From Chelydra serpentina (lineage: Eukaryota; Chordata; Testudines; Chelydridae), in NCBI GenBank assembly GCA_037349315.1, contig JBAIAC010000033.1, positions 24,632,001-24,696,000 on the forward strand: DNA of 64,000 nt, read 5' to 3'. The stretch's first letter is position 1. Every line of letters starts with the position of its first letter. Shown here piece by piece: positions 42,235-52,300 of the stretch. A program made the position numbers and the translations under genes. The notes under the pieces are model-generated. The model was not told the origin of the DNA, searched no databases, and was given only the letters and a program-made list of their open reading frames with translations.

Positions 42235-43084
42235 GTTTTTACTATGGTGCCATACAGCCCACCTTCCCCCTCACGGTCTCACCCCTCATCGGCCCTGACA
42301 CCCCCCCTGTAAATTCGAACACCCTCCCTAATTTCAATTCCTGGGGAAACTACTACCAGGCATAGGCCCCCTTGCCAGATCCGCCGCTTCCGAGTAACCC
42401 GCTGCGCCCCCCTCCCTTGCCGGACCCGCTGCTTCCTAGTAACCCGCTACGCCGCCCCCCCCCGGACCCGCTGCTTCCTAGTAACATAAAAGAAGGATTT
42501 TCCTGGAGAGAGAGACACCTGGAATTGACGTCCCACCAGGCTGTGGGGAGAGACAGAAACAATGAGGATTTTCCCCATTCTGGGTTGGATGCTTTTCCCA
42601 GGTAAGACAGCAATGAGCTGTGTATGCACCAGGAGCTCCATACCCTTCCCCCGAGGCGACACCCCGCTGCGCTTCCCCCGTGCCGAACAGCTGAGAGGCG
42701 GGCAGGCAGCACTAAAAAAAGCGCCTTCGGCAGGGCCAGGAACCGGAACCCGAGTTGTGGGCGTGCGGCGGGGGACGGGGGAGCGGGGGGTGTATTGCGG
42801 GGAGCACCCACCAATTTTTCCCGGGGGAAGGAGGGGATTTGGAGAAGGGGGCAGGGATTTGGGGAAGGGGCGGGGCTGGGGGTGGAGTTGGGGCGGGGCC
42901 AAGGGCGCGAGGCGAGGGTAGCACGCAGAGCCCTCTGCCCCCATGTCACCCAGGGGTCGCAGGGACGTGATGCCGGCCACTTCCGGGAGCGGCGCGGGGC
43001 CAGGGCGGGCAGGCAGGGAGCCTGCCTTAGTCCTGCTGTGCGCCGCTGCCACCCTGGAGACACTCAAGCTAAGTAGCGCTGGGC
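42235..43084. repeat. Composite GC-rich repeat region 3' of the transposase
   Basis: Contains a degenerate tandem repeat (CGGACCCGCTGCTTCCTAGT, units at about 42,375-42,487), a leader-exon-like segment (42,562-42,601), and an inverted hAT arm at 42,900-43,035 that is the reverse of 37,080-37,170. ACACCCCCCCTGTAAATTCG near 42,299 is similar, in direct orientation, to CACCCCCCCTGAATTTTCCC near 37,258. Confidence 0.5.
42562..42601 (+). other. Orphan signal-peptide-like leader exon
   Basis: An ATG in a fair context (GAAACAATGA) opens a 13-codon frame, MRIFPILGWMLFP, which is hydrophobic like a signal peptide. It ends in phase 1 at a consensus donor (CCCAG/GTAAGA). Phase-1 leader exons of this kind are typical of immunoglobulin-superfamily receptors. 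No further exon is visible nearby. May be captured gene DNA or chance. Confidence 0.25.
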
Positions 43085-43325
43085 CAGAGCCTGCACCCCA
43101 AACCCCTGCCCTGAGCCCCCTGCTGCACCCCACACCCCTGCCCTGAGCCCCCTGCTGCACCCCACACCCCTGCCCTGATCCCCCTGCTGCACCCCGAACC
43201 CCTGCTCTGAGCCCCCTGCTGCACCCCACACCCCTTCTGCACCCCAACCCCTTGCCCTGAGCCACCTGCCGCACCCCGCTCCCCTTCTGCACCCCAAACC
43301 CAACCCCTTGCCCTGAGCCCAGCAA
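43085..43325. repeat. Degenerate 33-bp tandem repeat
   Basis: Repeats of CCCTGCCCTGAGCCCCCTGC followed by TGCACCCCACAC, about seven units with some truncation. The 11-residue periodicity of minus-strand open frames (GLRAGVWGAA-like) comes from this period, not from a protein. Confidence 0.8.
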
Positions 43326-43477
43326 TGCCCCTCTGCCATGTACATTGGCCAAACCAAACAGTCTCTATGCAAAAGAATAAATGGACACAAATCTGACATC
43401 AGGAATCATAACATTCATAAACCAGTAGAACACTTCAATCTCCCTGGTCACTCAATAACAGACCTAAAAGTGGCAAT

Positions 43478-44013
43478 TCTTCAACCAGGGCCGGCTCTAA
43501 CTATCTGGCCGACCTAAGCAAAAAAACAAACAAACCACCCCAAGCGCCGCCCCACCGAAACAACCCCCCCCCCCAAACCTCCCACCCCCAGTGTTGTGCC
43601 GCAACAATTCCCTCCCCCCGGCCAGCGCCTCTCCCTGCCAGAGCTCTGCGGGGAGGGGAGGGCGGCCAGCCCGGCCCGGGCCCTGCCCTCGCGGCCGCGG
43701 CCGGAGCTCCGCTGCCAGCCCGGCCCCGGCCCCAGAGTGCTGGGGGCAGGGTGGCCAGCCGGGCCCGGCCCCAGAGTGCTGGGGGCAGGGTGGCCAGCCG
43801 GGCCCGGCCCCAGAGTGCTGGGGGCAGGGTGGCCAGCCGGGCCCGGCCCCAGAGTGCTGGGGGCAGGGTGGCCAGCCGGGCCCGGCCCGCTCTCCCAGCC
43901 GGCTGCAACGTTTAAAAAAAAAAAAAGCACAACCCTGAGTGCCGCCCCCCCTAAGGTGCTGCCCCAAGCACATGCTTGGTAGGCTGGTGCCTGGAGCCTG
44001 CCCTGTCTTTAAC
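43478..44013. mobile_element. hAT-type MITE inserted in the Penelope fragment
   Basis: Element 43,486-44,005 begins CAGGGCCGGCTCT and ends GGAGCCTGCCCTG, inverted termini of about 13 bp. It is flanked by TCTTCAAC (43,478-43,485) and TCTTTAAC (44,006-44,013), an 8-bp duplication with one mismatch. The interior is GC-rich and includes a tandem array of a 39-bp unit. Confidence 0.9.
43728..43890. repeat. 39-bp tandem repeat, four copies
   Basis: Unit starts CAGAGTGCTGGGGGCAGGGT and continues GGCCAGCCGGGCCCGGCCC; four nearly identical copies inside the MITE. High similarity between units indicates recent expansion. The repeated 13-residue peptides in several frames are not genes. Confidence 0.9.
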
Positions 44014-44456
44014 AAAAAAAACGTCAAAAACAAACTCCAACGTGAAACTGCAGACCTGGAATTAATTTGCAACCTGGACACCACCAGATTAGGCCCGAAT
44101 AAAGACTGGGAGTGGATGGGTCATTACAAAACCTAAACCTAATTTCCCCCTACTGTTACTCACGCCTTCTTGTCAACTGTCTGAAATGGGCCACTCTCAT
44201 TACCACTTCAAAAGTTATTGTTCCTCCCTTGGTATCCTGCTGTCAATTGAATTATCTTGTTAGATTGACTTCACACTTGGTTTTCATGTATTTATACCTC
44301 CCTACTGTATTTTCCACTCCATGCATCTGATGAAGTGGTTCTAGCCCACAAAAGCTTATGCCCAAATAAACGTGTTAGTCTCTAAGGTGCCACAAGGACT
44401 CCTGGGTGTTTTTCCTTTTTCTGCCACTTTAAAATCGGAGTTTTGTAAATATATTT

Positions 44457-44464
44457 AAAAAAAA
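44457..44464 (-). terminator. Pol III terminator (T8) of tRNA-Arg
   Basis: Eight T residues on the minus strand, 20 bp past the 3' end of the tRNA, a normal RNA polymerase III stop. Confidence 0.8.
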
Positions 44465-44483
44465 CAACTTGAGCCAATTCCCG

Positions 44484-44556
44484 CGACCGCGGCAGGACTC
44501 GAACCTGCAATCTTCTGATCCGAAGTCAGACGCCTTATCCATTAGGCCACGCGGCC
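44484..44556 (-). tRNA. tRNA-Arg (anticodon TCG)
   Basis: A 73-nt cloverleaf on the minus strand. Acceptor stem GGCCGCG pairs with CGCGGTC, discriminator G. The A box is TGGCCTAATGG and the B box GGTTCGAGTCC. The anticodon arm TCTGA-CTTCGGA-TCAGA gives anticodon TCG, decoding CGA arginine codons. No intron; CCA is not encoded, as normal for eukaryotes. A T8 terminator follows. A tRNA-Arg(TCG) gene in the same divergent position next to POLG exists in human, which supports orthology. Confidence 0.97.
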
Positions 44557-44700
44557 ACCTTCTGCAAAAGCGCTAAAGATAGCTATAGGAAGCTGAGAAT
44601 GCGGCCTGGCTGCTGTGGATGATTCCATCCACGCCGAGGACGGGGGGAAGCGAGCGAGCCGGAAACCCGGAAAAAGCGCCCGGCGGGGTGGGCTGGTCCC
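44557..44700. promoter_or_regulatory. Shared upstream region of tRNA-Arg and POLG
   Basis: Only about 150-260 bp separate the tRNA 5' end from the likely POLG exon 1. The sequence is CpG-rich from 44,630 onward. Pol III and Pol II promoters thus sit back to back. The exact POLG start is not determined. Confidence 0.5.
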
Positions 44701-44817
44701 CTCAGGCACCGCCCCCTGCCCGGCCAGGATCATCTGATCGCGCTAGCAGCCTCGAGACCTCGCCGCTGCCACCCCTGCGGGCCGGGCCGAGCCGCCCCCG
44801 AGCGGCGGAGCCAGCGG
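44700..44817 (+). other. POLG: Probable non-coding exon 1 of POLG
   Basis: CpG-rich sequence ending in the donor CCAGCG/GGTGAG-type junction (GT at 44,818). Mammalian POLG has an untranslated first exon in this position. Start is approximate and the exon is inferred. Confidence 0.4.
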
Positions 44818-44849
44818 GTGAGGGGGGGCAGCCACCCCCGGAGGCTGAG

Positions 44850-45190
44850 AACTATGGGGGGGCCGGGGGAGGGGAGAGACCCATAGGGGGCTTGGGGAGG
44901 AGAGAGGGAGGCTGAGACCCATGGGGAATGGTGGTGGGAGGTTGGGACCCATAGGGAGGGAGAGGAGGGGAATGGGGGAGGGAGTTGAGACCCATGGGGA
45001 AGGGGGGGAGGTTGGGACCCATAAGGAGGGGAAGGGAATGTGGGGGGAAGCTGAGACCCATGGGGAAGGGGGGTGGTTGGGACCCATAGGGAGGGAGGGG
45101 AGGCAAATGGGTGGGGGGGGGGGGGGAGCTGAGACCCATGTGGTAGGGGGGGAGGCTGGGACCCATAGGGAGACTGGGGGGTGGGGTGAT
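44850..45190 (+). repeat. G-rich degenerate minisatellite in POLG intron 1
   Basis: Alternating half-units GCTGAGACCCATGGGG and GTTGGGACCCATAGGGAGG recur about every 66-78 bp, separated by G-runs of up to 14. The sense strand has many closely spaced G-tracts and could form quadruplexes. It is immediately downstream of the predicted first exon. Confidence 0.85.
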
Positions 45191-45653
45191 GGGAGACCTT
45201 GGGGGATGAAGGCAGTGCCCCTTTGCAGAAGGGGAGGCTGAGACACGTAAGGGGGGATTGTGGGTGGTCACACTTTGAGAGGAAGCTAAGTCTCGTTGTG
45301 GGGCTGGGAGAGGAGATTGGCAGAGAGACCCCCGAGGGTAGGGACACTCTCCCTGCTGAGCTCCTGTGGCTGGTAGGGGAAAAGCCCAAGGGGAGGAGCT
45401 GTGTGATGGGACACATGGGGTTTTATTGACCCATGGTAGGGTGGAGTGAGCTCCTGGAGTGGGATAAACCAGGTACCTGCAGTTTCACAAGGTTATAGAC
45501 TTGTCTACACTGGAGGCTTTTTCCTTAAACTGTCCCATGCTACTTCTGCTCCTGTGACACTAGTGGTGGTTGCAAGTGCTCAGGTTCTTTGGGAGGGGAG
45601 CCCCAAATGAATTCTGCTAAATTTCAGTCCTTCTGTTGCTCTTCTCTTTGCAG

Positions 45654-46308
45654 ACCTGTCCCACCAAACAGGGCAGACTCTTACCTGTTCTCCATGTTAC
45701 TAAAGTTGGGTGAAGATGACACATTTGCTCTGGAGGAAGTCAATAGCACGTCTGTTTCCATCACCAAGAGCCAGGCATCGGAGATGTGCCTCAGGTTCTT
45801 CTGCCAGTCGCACGGTGCAAGAGGAGGTCATGCAAGATTCTGGCACCAGCCAACGGCGCATGAACCCACTAAACATCCAGATGCTGTCCAAGGTTCTTCA
45901 TGAGCAGATTTTCCGGGGGGCCCAGGTGCAGTACTCAGATGCTGACATCCAGAGGAGTGTGGAACATCTGCAGAAGCATGACCTGTGGGGCAAAGAGACA
46001 TCCATGCTCCCTGATGTGGAGCTGCAGCTGCCCCGCATGTATGGGAGCGATCTTGATGAGCACTTCCGGATTCTGGCACAGAAGCAGAGCCTTCCTTACT
46101 TGGAGGCTGCTAATCAGCTGCTCCACTGCGAGGTGCCCCCCATGCCCTCACAGTGGGCTTGGGAAGTTGGTTGGACACGGTATGGACCCAATGGTGAGAG
46201 GAAGGCTGTAGACTTCCCTGAAGAACGAGCCTTGGTGTTTGATGTTGAAGTGTGCATGGCAGAAGGCCATTGCCCAACGCTGGCAGTGGCTGTTTCTCCA
46301 AGTGCCTG
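45654..46308 (+). CDS. POLG: POLG exon 2 (start, presequence, exonuclease motif I)
   Basis: Acceptor CTTTGCAG at 45,653; donor after 46,308. Start chosen at 45,716 (MTHLLWRK, matching the mammalian MxxLLWRK start); an in-frame ATG six bases earlier at 45,710 is possible. The first 35 residues are Arg/Ser-rich and lack acid residues, as in a mitochondrial presequence. No polyglutamine tract follows. [12 protein letters not shown] and [12 protein letters not shown] are conserved; FD176VE178VC is exonuclease motif I. Ends splitting a Trp codon (TG/G). Confidence 0.97.
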
Positions 46309-49300
46309 GTAAGATGTGATAACTGTAATATACAAGAGAAGCCACAACACTAACTGTTATCACAGTGGAGATGGATGGAGGAGCAGCAGAGCTGAGCTTC
46401 TCCATTGTGCTAAATACTTGGTTTGATAGGGAGTAAATGGTTCCATGGAACTGTAGCTATTGGACATAGGCCAGTTCTAAAGCCTACATGTGAAATTCCA
46501 GTTTGATTTAGTTAGTGAATTCAGTGCTGGTTTCACAGCCTCGGAGCATGAACAGGTAAAACTTGGGCAGCAGCAGTGCAAACTTCCCTACACTGCTTCC
46601 TGCCAGTGTAGCTCAGCCCTGCTTGAAAAGTCAAAGTCGGGGGGAAGGGAGGAGAGGAATTTGGCTCATCCCTCCTTAGTCCTTCTACTAAGACTAGCAG
46701 AGGGGAATCAGTCTTCACAATTTTAAGTAATCCAAACTATAACATGCTTCCTTTCCAGGTACTCCTGGTGCAGTAAACGGCTGCTAGAAGAACGCTATAC
46801 CTGGTCCAGCCAACTGACTCTGGCTGACTTTATCCCACTAGAAACTGCTCTGAACTCAAGCTGTCTCGCCAAACAGGACTGCACAGAGAGACTGGTGGTG
46901 GGTCACAATGTCGCCTTTGATCGAGCACACATTAAAGAGCAGTACTTTATCCAAGTAAGTACTTTCCTGATTTATGTCCATTTCATCCACCTGCTTTCTC
47001 CTTGGCTCTGTGCATGGCTTTGAGGAAGGCCACTTAGGACCCGATTTTCAAAATTTAGTGTATACAATAAATTAGTTAAATGTATAATTTATTTTACAAA
47101 GTTAATTTGCTAGGCCAGTTACTGCTAGTTACACATTTAACCAGACACTTGCATGTACGCTCACCTGATCTGCATCTGCAGTTGCAATTATGCACAAATT
47201 ACACATGCTTTTGTAAGTATAATTGCACTCTCCTAATTTTGAAAATCAGGTCTTGTGCCTTAGTTAACTGTAAGATAGGAATAACATCGTGGGAGGGATT
47301 GTGAGCTTTGTTCCATTAAGGGTTGTGAATTACTTAGAGATTCTCAACTGTAAAGTGCTACAGAGGCAGCAATCTGCCTCTTGATGCTTTTCAGTTTCCT
47401 TTCCCTGTGAGCCAAAGTATAGAGACATTGTGCTTAGCATCAGGAAAGTCATGAAGGCCAGAGCTGGCAGATGACATGGACTTCGGTGGTCCAAGATATG
47501 TGACAAAAATAGCTTGTAAGTAGTGGAACGAAGCAAGACATCTTGGTTTACTGCCATAGTAGAGGCCTGGATTCTTTCATTTCTAACCCCAGGAGCCTTT
47601 AGAACACAGAAGAAACAAGCACTCCCATTGCTGCCAGAGTTGTACAAGGGCTTGGATCTGTGTGATTGATTTCAGGGCAAGCTGTCCAATCTGGGTGTCC
47701 GATTCGGTCAGATCAGCACTAAGAAGAGCAAGATGTTGAGTCTTAAAGTCAAGTCCCAGTTGATTGCCTGTGTGCATAGAAAACTAGCAGCTCAGACACC
47801 GGACTGCCTCCCAACCAGCCCCTTAGCTCCATTCTTGAAAAGCCCGAGTCCGTGAATTGTGAAAAAGACAGTAGCTCCTTGACTGCCTGTTCTCTAACCC
47901 AGCGGTTCTCAAACTGTGGGTCAGCCAGAGCTGAAGCCAAAGCCTGAGCCCCACTGCCTGGGGCCAAAGCCCCAGCCCCAGGGCCTCACCGCCTGGGGCC
48001 GAAGCTGAAGCCCAAAGGCTTCAACCCTGGGTGGCAGGGCTCAGGTTACAGGCCCCCCCACTGCCTGGGGCTGAACCCCTTGGGCTTTGGTTTTGGCCCC
48101 CGGTCCAGGGCAGTGGGGCTCGGGCTTCAGTCCCCCCCATCTAGGGTTGTGTAGTAATTTTTGTTGTCAGAAGTGGGTCACAGTGCAATGAAGTCTGAGA
48201 ACCCCTAACCTGCTGTGCATTTCAGGGCTCCCAAATGCGTTTCCTGGACACCATGAGCATGCACATGGCCATCTCAGGGCTGACGGGATTTCAGCGCAGC
48301 CTCTGGATGGCTGCTAAGCATGGCAAGAGGAAAGGATTGCAGCAGGTCAAGCAGCACATGAAGAAAACACGCAGCAAAACTGAAGGGCCTGCAGTGAGTA
48401 GGAGTATCATTGAGGAAATTTGTGCATCGCTAACTCGGGCTATAGATCCTAACTGCTTGTTTTCCTTCACTTTGTTTCCTTAGCATTTAAACCCCCCCCC
48501 CCCCCCCACCTTCCCTTCCACAGTGGACCCAGTCTGGCCTCCACAAAGGAATGGTTTAATGGACTGCTCCATTGCTTTGTCTGAAGGAGAAGAGTCTGTA
48601 ATAAATGTTTCATATTGTGCGGTTACTGGCCATGTCTGTAAACTCCAGCTGGGGTCTGAAAACTGACCTAGGCTCTTTCTACCTTTTATGTCATCACATG
48701 TAATAAAGGGACTGCGGTCAGAACTCTGCTGGTGACCTAGTGCATAAGGCACAGTGGAGCCATCTTGCACTCCTGTAGCTTCAAAGGAGCTACAGGTGTA
48801 ACAGGAGTAGGAAGTGGTCAGTGACAATAAAGCCAGTGGCACTGACGTGCAAACACAGGAGGAGCAAGTCTGTGGAATAAGGGAGGGCCCATTTTACCTT
48901 GACAAAAACAATCTTGCCCCACTCATATCTGTTCAGAATACTGCTGCAAAGATTATTGTCCTCGCCTGTCACCGTGGCCATATCATCCCTCCATTGGCTC
49001 CCCCGTCTTTCTTGCATCAAACATTTCACTTTCAAGGCCCTTCACGACTTATCCCGACCCTACCTATTAATTCGTTATCGAGATATCAACTCCTGCCTCC
49101 AATGTCTGCCCCCAGTGCCCACTTGCTAAATTTTCAAACAAGCACCATTGTGTCTTCTCCCATGCTGCCCCTTATTGCTCAGAAGGAGCTACCTGTAAAC
49201 ATCTGCAAAGCTACCTCATTATCCTCCTTCAAATCCCCTTCCAAAACTCTCCTTTGCCATGATGCCTACAAAAACCTTAGATTATACAGAGACTATCTGT

Positions 49301-52300
49301 TGTTCTGAGTTTGCACGGTGCCTAGCCAGTGAGATCCTGGTACATGACTAGGGTTCCTAGACACTGTAGTAATACAAATAATTTGTATATAGTCTGTTTT
49401 GTTATCATAATTGTACTTTAGATATTAGTTTAAAAATAGTACAACAAACTGCCTCTGCATGTCAGTCAGCTCCCAGTTCTTTTCCTGCCCTGAGCTGGCC
49501 TGCTGGCTTGTCTCTTTACAGATTGGCTCGTGGGACTGGGTGAACATCAGCAGCATTAACAACCTTGCAGACGTGCACGCCCTGTACGTTGGGGGTGAGC
49601 CGCTGGAAAAAGAGGCCCGTGAGCTGTTTGTCAAGGGGAGCATGAGTGACATCAGACACAACTTCCAGGTAAGGGTGAGCTGCTTCTGGGAGAGGCCAGG
49701 GGAGGAGGAGCCAGGCCAGGGGGATTTCTTTAATTATAAAAACAAAAAGAACTCAGCAGGAATAACATTTTCTAGCAGCATGTTTTCCATTTCCTTGTAG
49801 TGGCTTTTGGATACATACAAAGCATCCCCAGCTACAGCAAGGAAAGATGGAGGAGCACTTTGTGCTACTGTTAGCAGTCTCCATGGGCAGCATCTCCATA
49901 TTCATGATCAGGGCAGTTACAACTGGGTCCTTTTTATTGCAAAGTTGGTGCATGTCTTGGTCTCCCAGAACATTGCCAATGTGGCCATTGGTTGACTAAG
50001 ATTTGCATGTCTCTGACCCAGATTTCTGAGATTTCTTTCCCAGGGAGAGACCCAGAGGGAAGTTTGGGAGGATGGGATAGAAAACTGTGTTATGGAGGTT
50101 TTTAGTATAACTGGCTGAGAGTCACAATGACACTAGGTTATTGCACCCCTGGGCCCGGCCAGTTCATTGCACTATGCTCTATACACAGAGTCTAATCTTC
50201 CTACTTTTTGACTGTTTCTGCCCCAAAGGAACTGATGAAGTACTGTGCCCTTGATGTCCAAGCCACTCATGAAGTATTCCAGAAGCAACTGCCACTCTTC
50301 ATGGAGAGGTGAGAAGGAGTTTGACCTCAGCCAACACAAAAATTAACGATTGCATGGAGCCACAAAAATCTGGCCACAGATGCAGGGAATTTGGCGCAGT
50401 TGCTGCAGTCTTACTCAGCCATGCTGAGGACCTGAGTTTGATCCTCTTGGAGATGGGGGCAGTAAACTCATTTCTCATGCAGTGGGGCTCTGCACAAATC
50501 ATCATTTCACACTCGGGTAAGGTGGGCAGCTGTTAATGAGAGGGATCCTGTAATGAAGCTCTCATGGATGGGACTGGCAGTAGCGTGAGGTTGGGAAATT
50601 CCTAAGTGGAAAGGGAGCTGAAGTTACAGATTTTGTATCTTTATTTGTAGAATAGCCTAGTGCTTACAGGCCAAATGCCTTCTGGGTTTCGTTTAATACC
50701 ATATGTATTTGTGCTGTAGATGCCCCCATCCTGTGACCTTTGCAGGGATGCTGGAGATGGGCGTTTCTTACCTGCCTGTCAATCAGAACTGGGAGAGGTA
50801 CTTGGATGAGACTCAGGGCACCTATGAGGAGCTGCAGAAAGAGATGAAGAAATCCCTGATGAACCTGGCCAACGATGCCTGTCAGCTGCTTTACGAGGAG
50901 AGGTACCAGTTGGATCATGAGCATCATGGCAGGGGGAAATGCAAAGGAGGAAAGAGCTTAGTTTCTGGCACTTAGTGCAGGATTTTTCATTTAAAAGATG
51001 CAAAGGAATTTACTTAGCACTGATATGACAATAGTGTGGCTAGATGGCTAAGGAGATTGTTGATGAGACCTGGAGCCATTCATCTTTAGATCACCAAATC
51101 TGTCCCCATATTCATAAGGGCTGACCTTCAATCCAATCCCTAGCAGACAAGTGTTCACAGCTCAGAAACTATCTTTAGAATTGGCACCAGCTGGTTAGCA
51201 GCCTCTGTAGAGGCTGAAGATTCAATGGAGACTGAATTTCTGACTCAAGTCTGGGCGAGGCATGTTGGCAAAGGGTAGTATGCGGGAAGCTGGCATTGCT
51301 GCAGTCCACTGCTTTTATTCTGTTCATAACCCTCAAGTTAATGCTTGTTAGGGAAAATAGTCAAAAATTAAGTCTGTGTGTGTCCCTCCTCCTTGTCCCT
51401 GGTAAAGTAAGCTGGAACCAGGTGTCAGAATTCAGGACGTCGGCAGGGTCTAGATCAGGCAGAATGTAGAAACGCAAAGCTGAAACAAGCTACCTGTAAT
51501 GTTATTCTGCCATGCAGGTATAAGGATGACCCCTGGCTATGGGACCTGGAGTGGGACCTACAGGAATTTAAGCAGAAGAAGAAGAAAACAGTAAGGAAGA
51601 AAAATGAAGATGTAAACAGCAAGCCAGCCAAAGTGGTGGCAAACCCATCTGCCCTAGAGTGGCAGGAAGGTAGTGCTCTTGGTGTGTGCGCGTGGTGGGG
51701 AGGTGAGGGTGGAAAACAGGTTTAATACCAACTATCTCTAAGTTCTAGTGAAGTTGCAGGAAAGACAAGCAGCACAGAGTCTAAGCGGTGGGAAATCTGA
51801 ACCAATGGGAAAGGCCAGCTGTCAAGTAGAGGCATAGTCAGTGTCCCTTTCTAGACCAGGAGGAACAGAAACAACTGAGCAAACATTGAATCATGTGTAA
51901 GAGCAGCGCATGTCGGAAAGGGCACTGTTTCTCGTCATGCTGCATTCCCAAATGGGTGCAGAGAGAACATCCCTTGCTGAGGTTACGTTTATTACAAAAT
52001 CAGATCCTGGTCCCCCCAGTGAAGAGGAAGAGCTGAGAGTCCCTGAGAGCTGGGTCTTCCTGGAGCGTCTGAAGGAGACTATCAGTTTGCTACCAAAGAG
52101 AACCCAGCACCTGCCAGGCCACCCGGGGTGAGTCATTCAAAGGGGGTTTGCATAACTCGCCACCTAATGGTGACTTTGGTTTGTAGATGGAAACATTTCC
52201 AGTTGCTATTACTAATCTATGGAAGTGTTATCGGAGCTCCTTTTCTCGCCCATGGGGCCAGGGTATTCCAGCTGTTTAGTCCCTTTCTAAATGCCTTTGC

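Larger units (their letters stand above)
43335..44425 (+). mobile_element. Penelope-like element fragment (endonuclease and 3' tail), split by a MITE
   Basis: Begins with the GIY-YIG endonuclease part (MYIGQTKQSLCKR, then PVEHFNLPGHSITDLKVAIL) at about 43,337-43,485, is interrupted by the hAT MITE, and resumes at 44,014 (KLQRETADLELICNL) through LGPNKDWEWMGHYKT to the tail TGTATTTATACCTCCCTACT and CTAAGGTGCCACAAGGACTC near 44,400. It lacks the RT. The hammerhead-like motif is degraded (CTGATGAAGTGG..CAAAAGCTTATGCCC). Confidence 0.88.

Noticed and set aside
42447..43399. 301-codon minus-strand frame with Gly/Cys/Ala repeats
   Set aside because: Spans the 33-bp tandem repeat and a hAT arm; periodic peptide is a repeat artefact.
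43728..43890. CRISPR-like array of 39-bp repeats
   Set aside because: Units are contiguous without unique spacers, in vertebrate nuclear DNA; a minisatellite.
43497..44084. Repeated-peptide frames (HPAPSTLGPGP type)
   Set aside because: Product of the 39-bp tandem unit inside the MITE.
44730..45416. 228-codon Pro/Ser-rich minus-strand frame
   Set aside because: Antisense of the G-rich minisatellite in POLG intron 1.
45589..45903. Full-length POLGARF orthologue
   Set aside because: The -1 frame stops after 69 codons from its in-exon ATG; far shorter than the 260-codon mammalian frame, so only an overlapping upstream frame is reported.
50340..50560. Possible tRNA-derived SINE in POLG intron 6 (GAGTTTGATCC B-box-like)
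   Set aside because: A single weak B-box resemblance; no A box at proper distance and no tail recognised.
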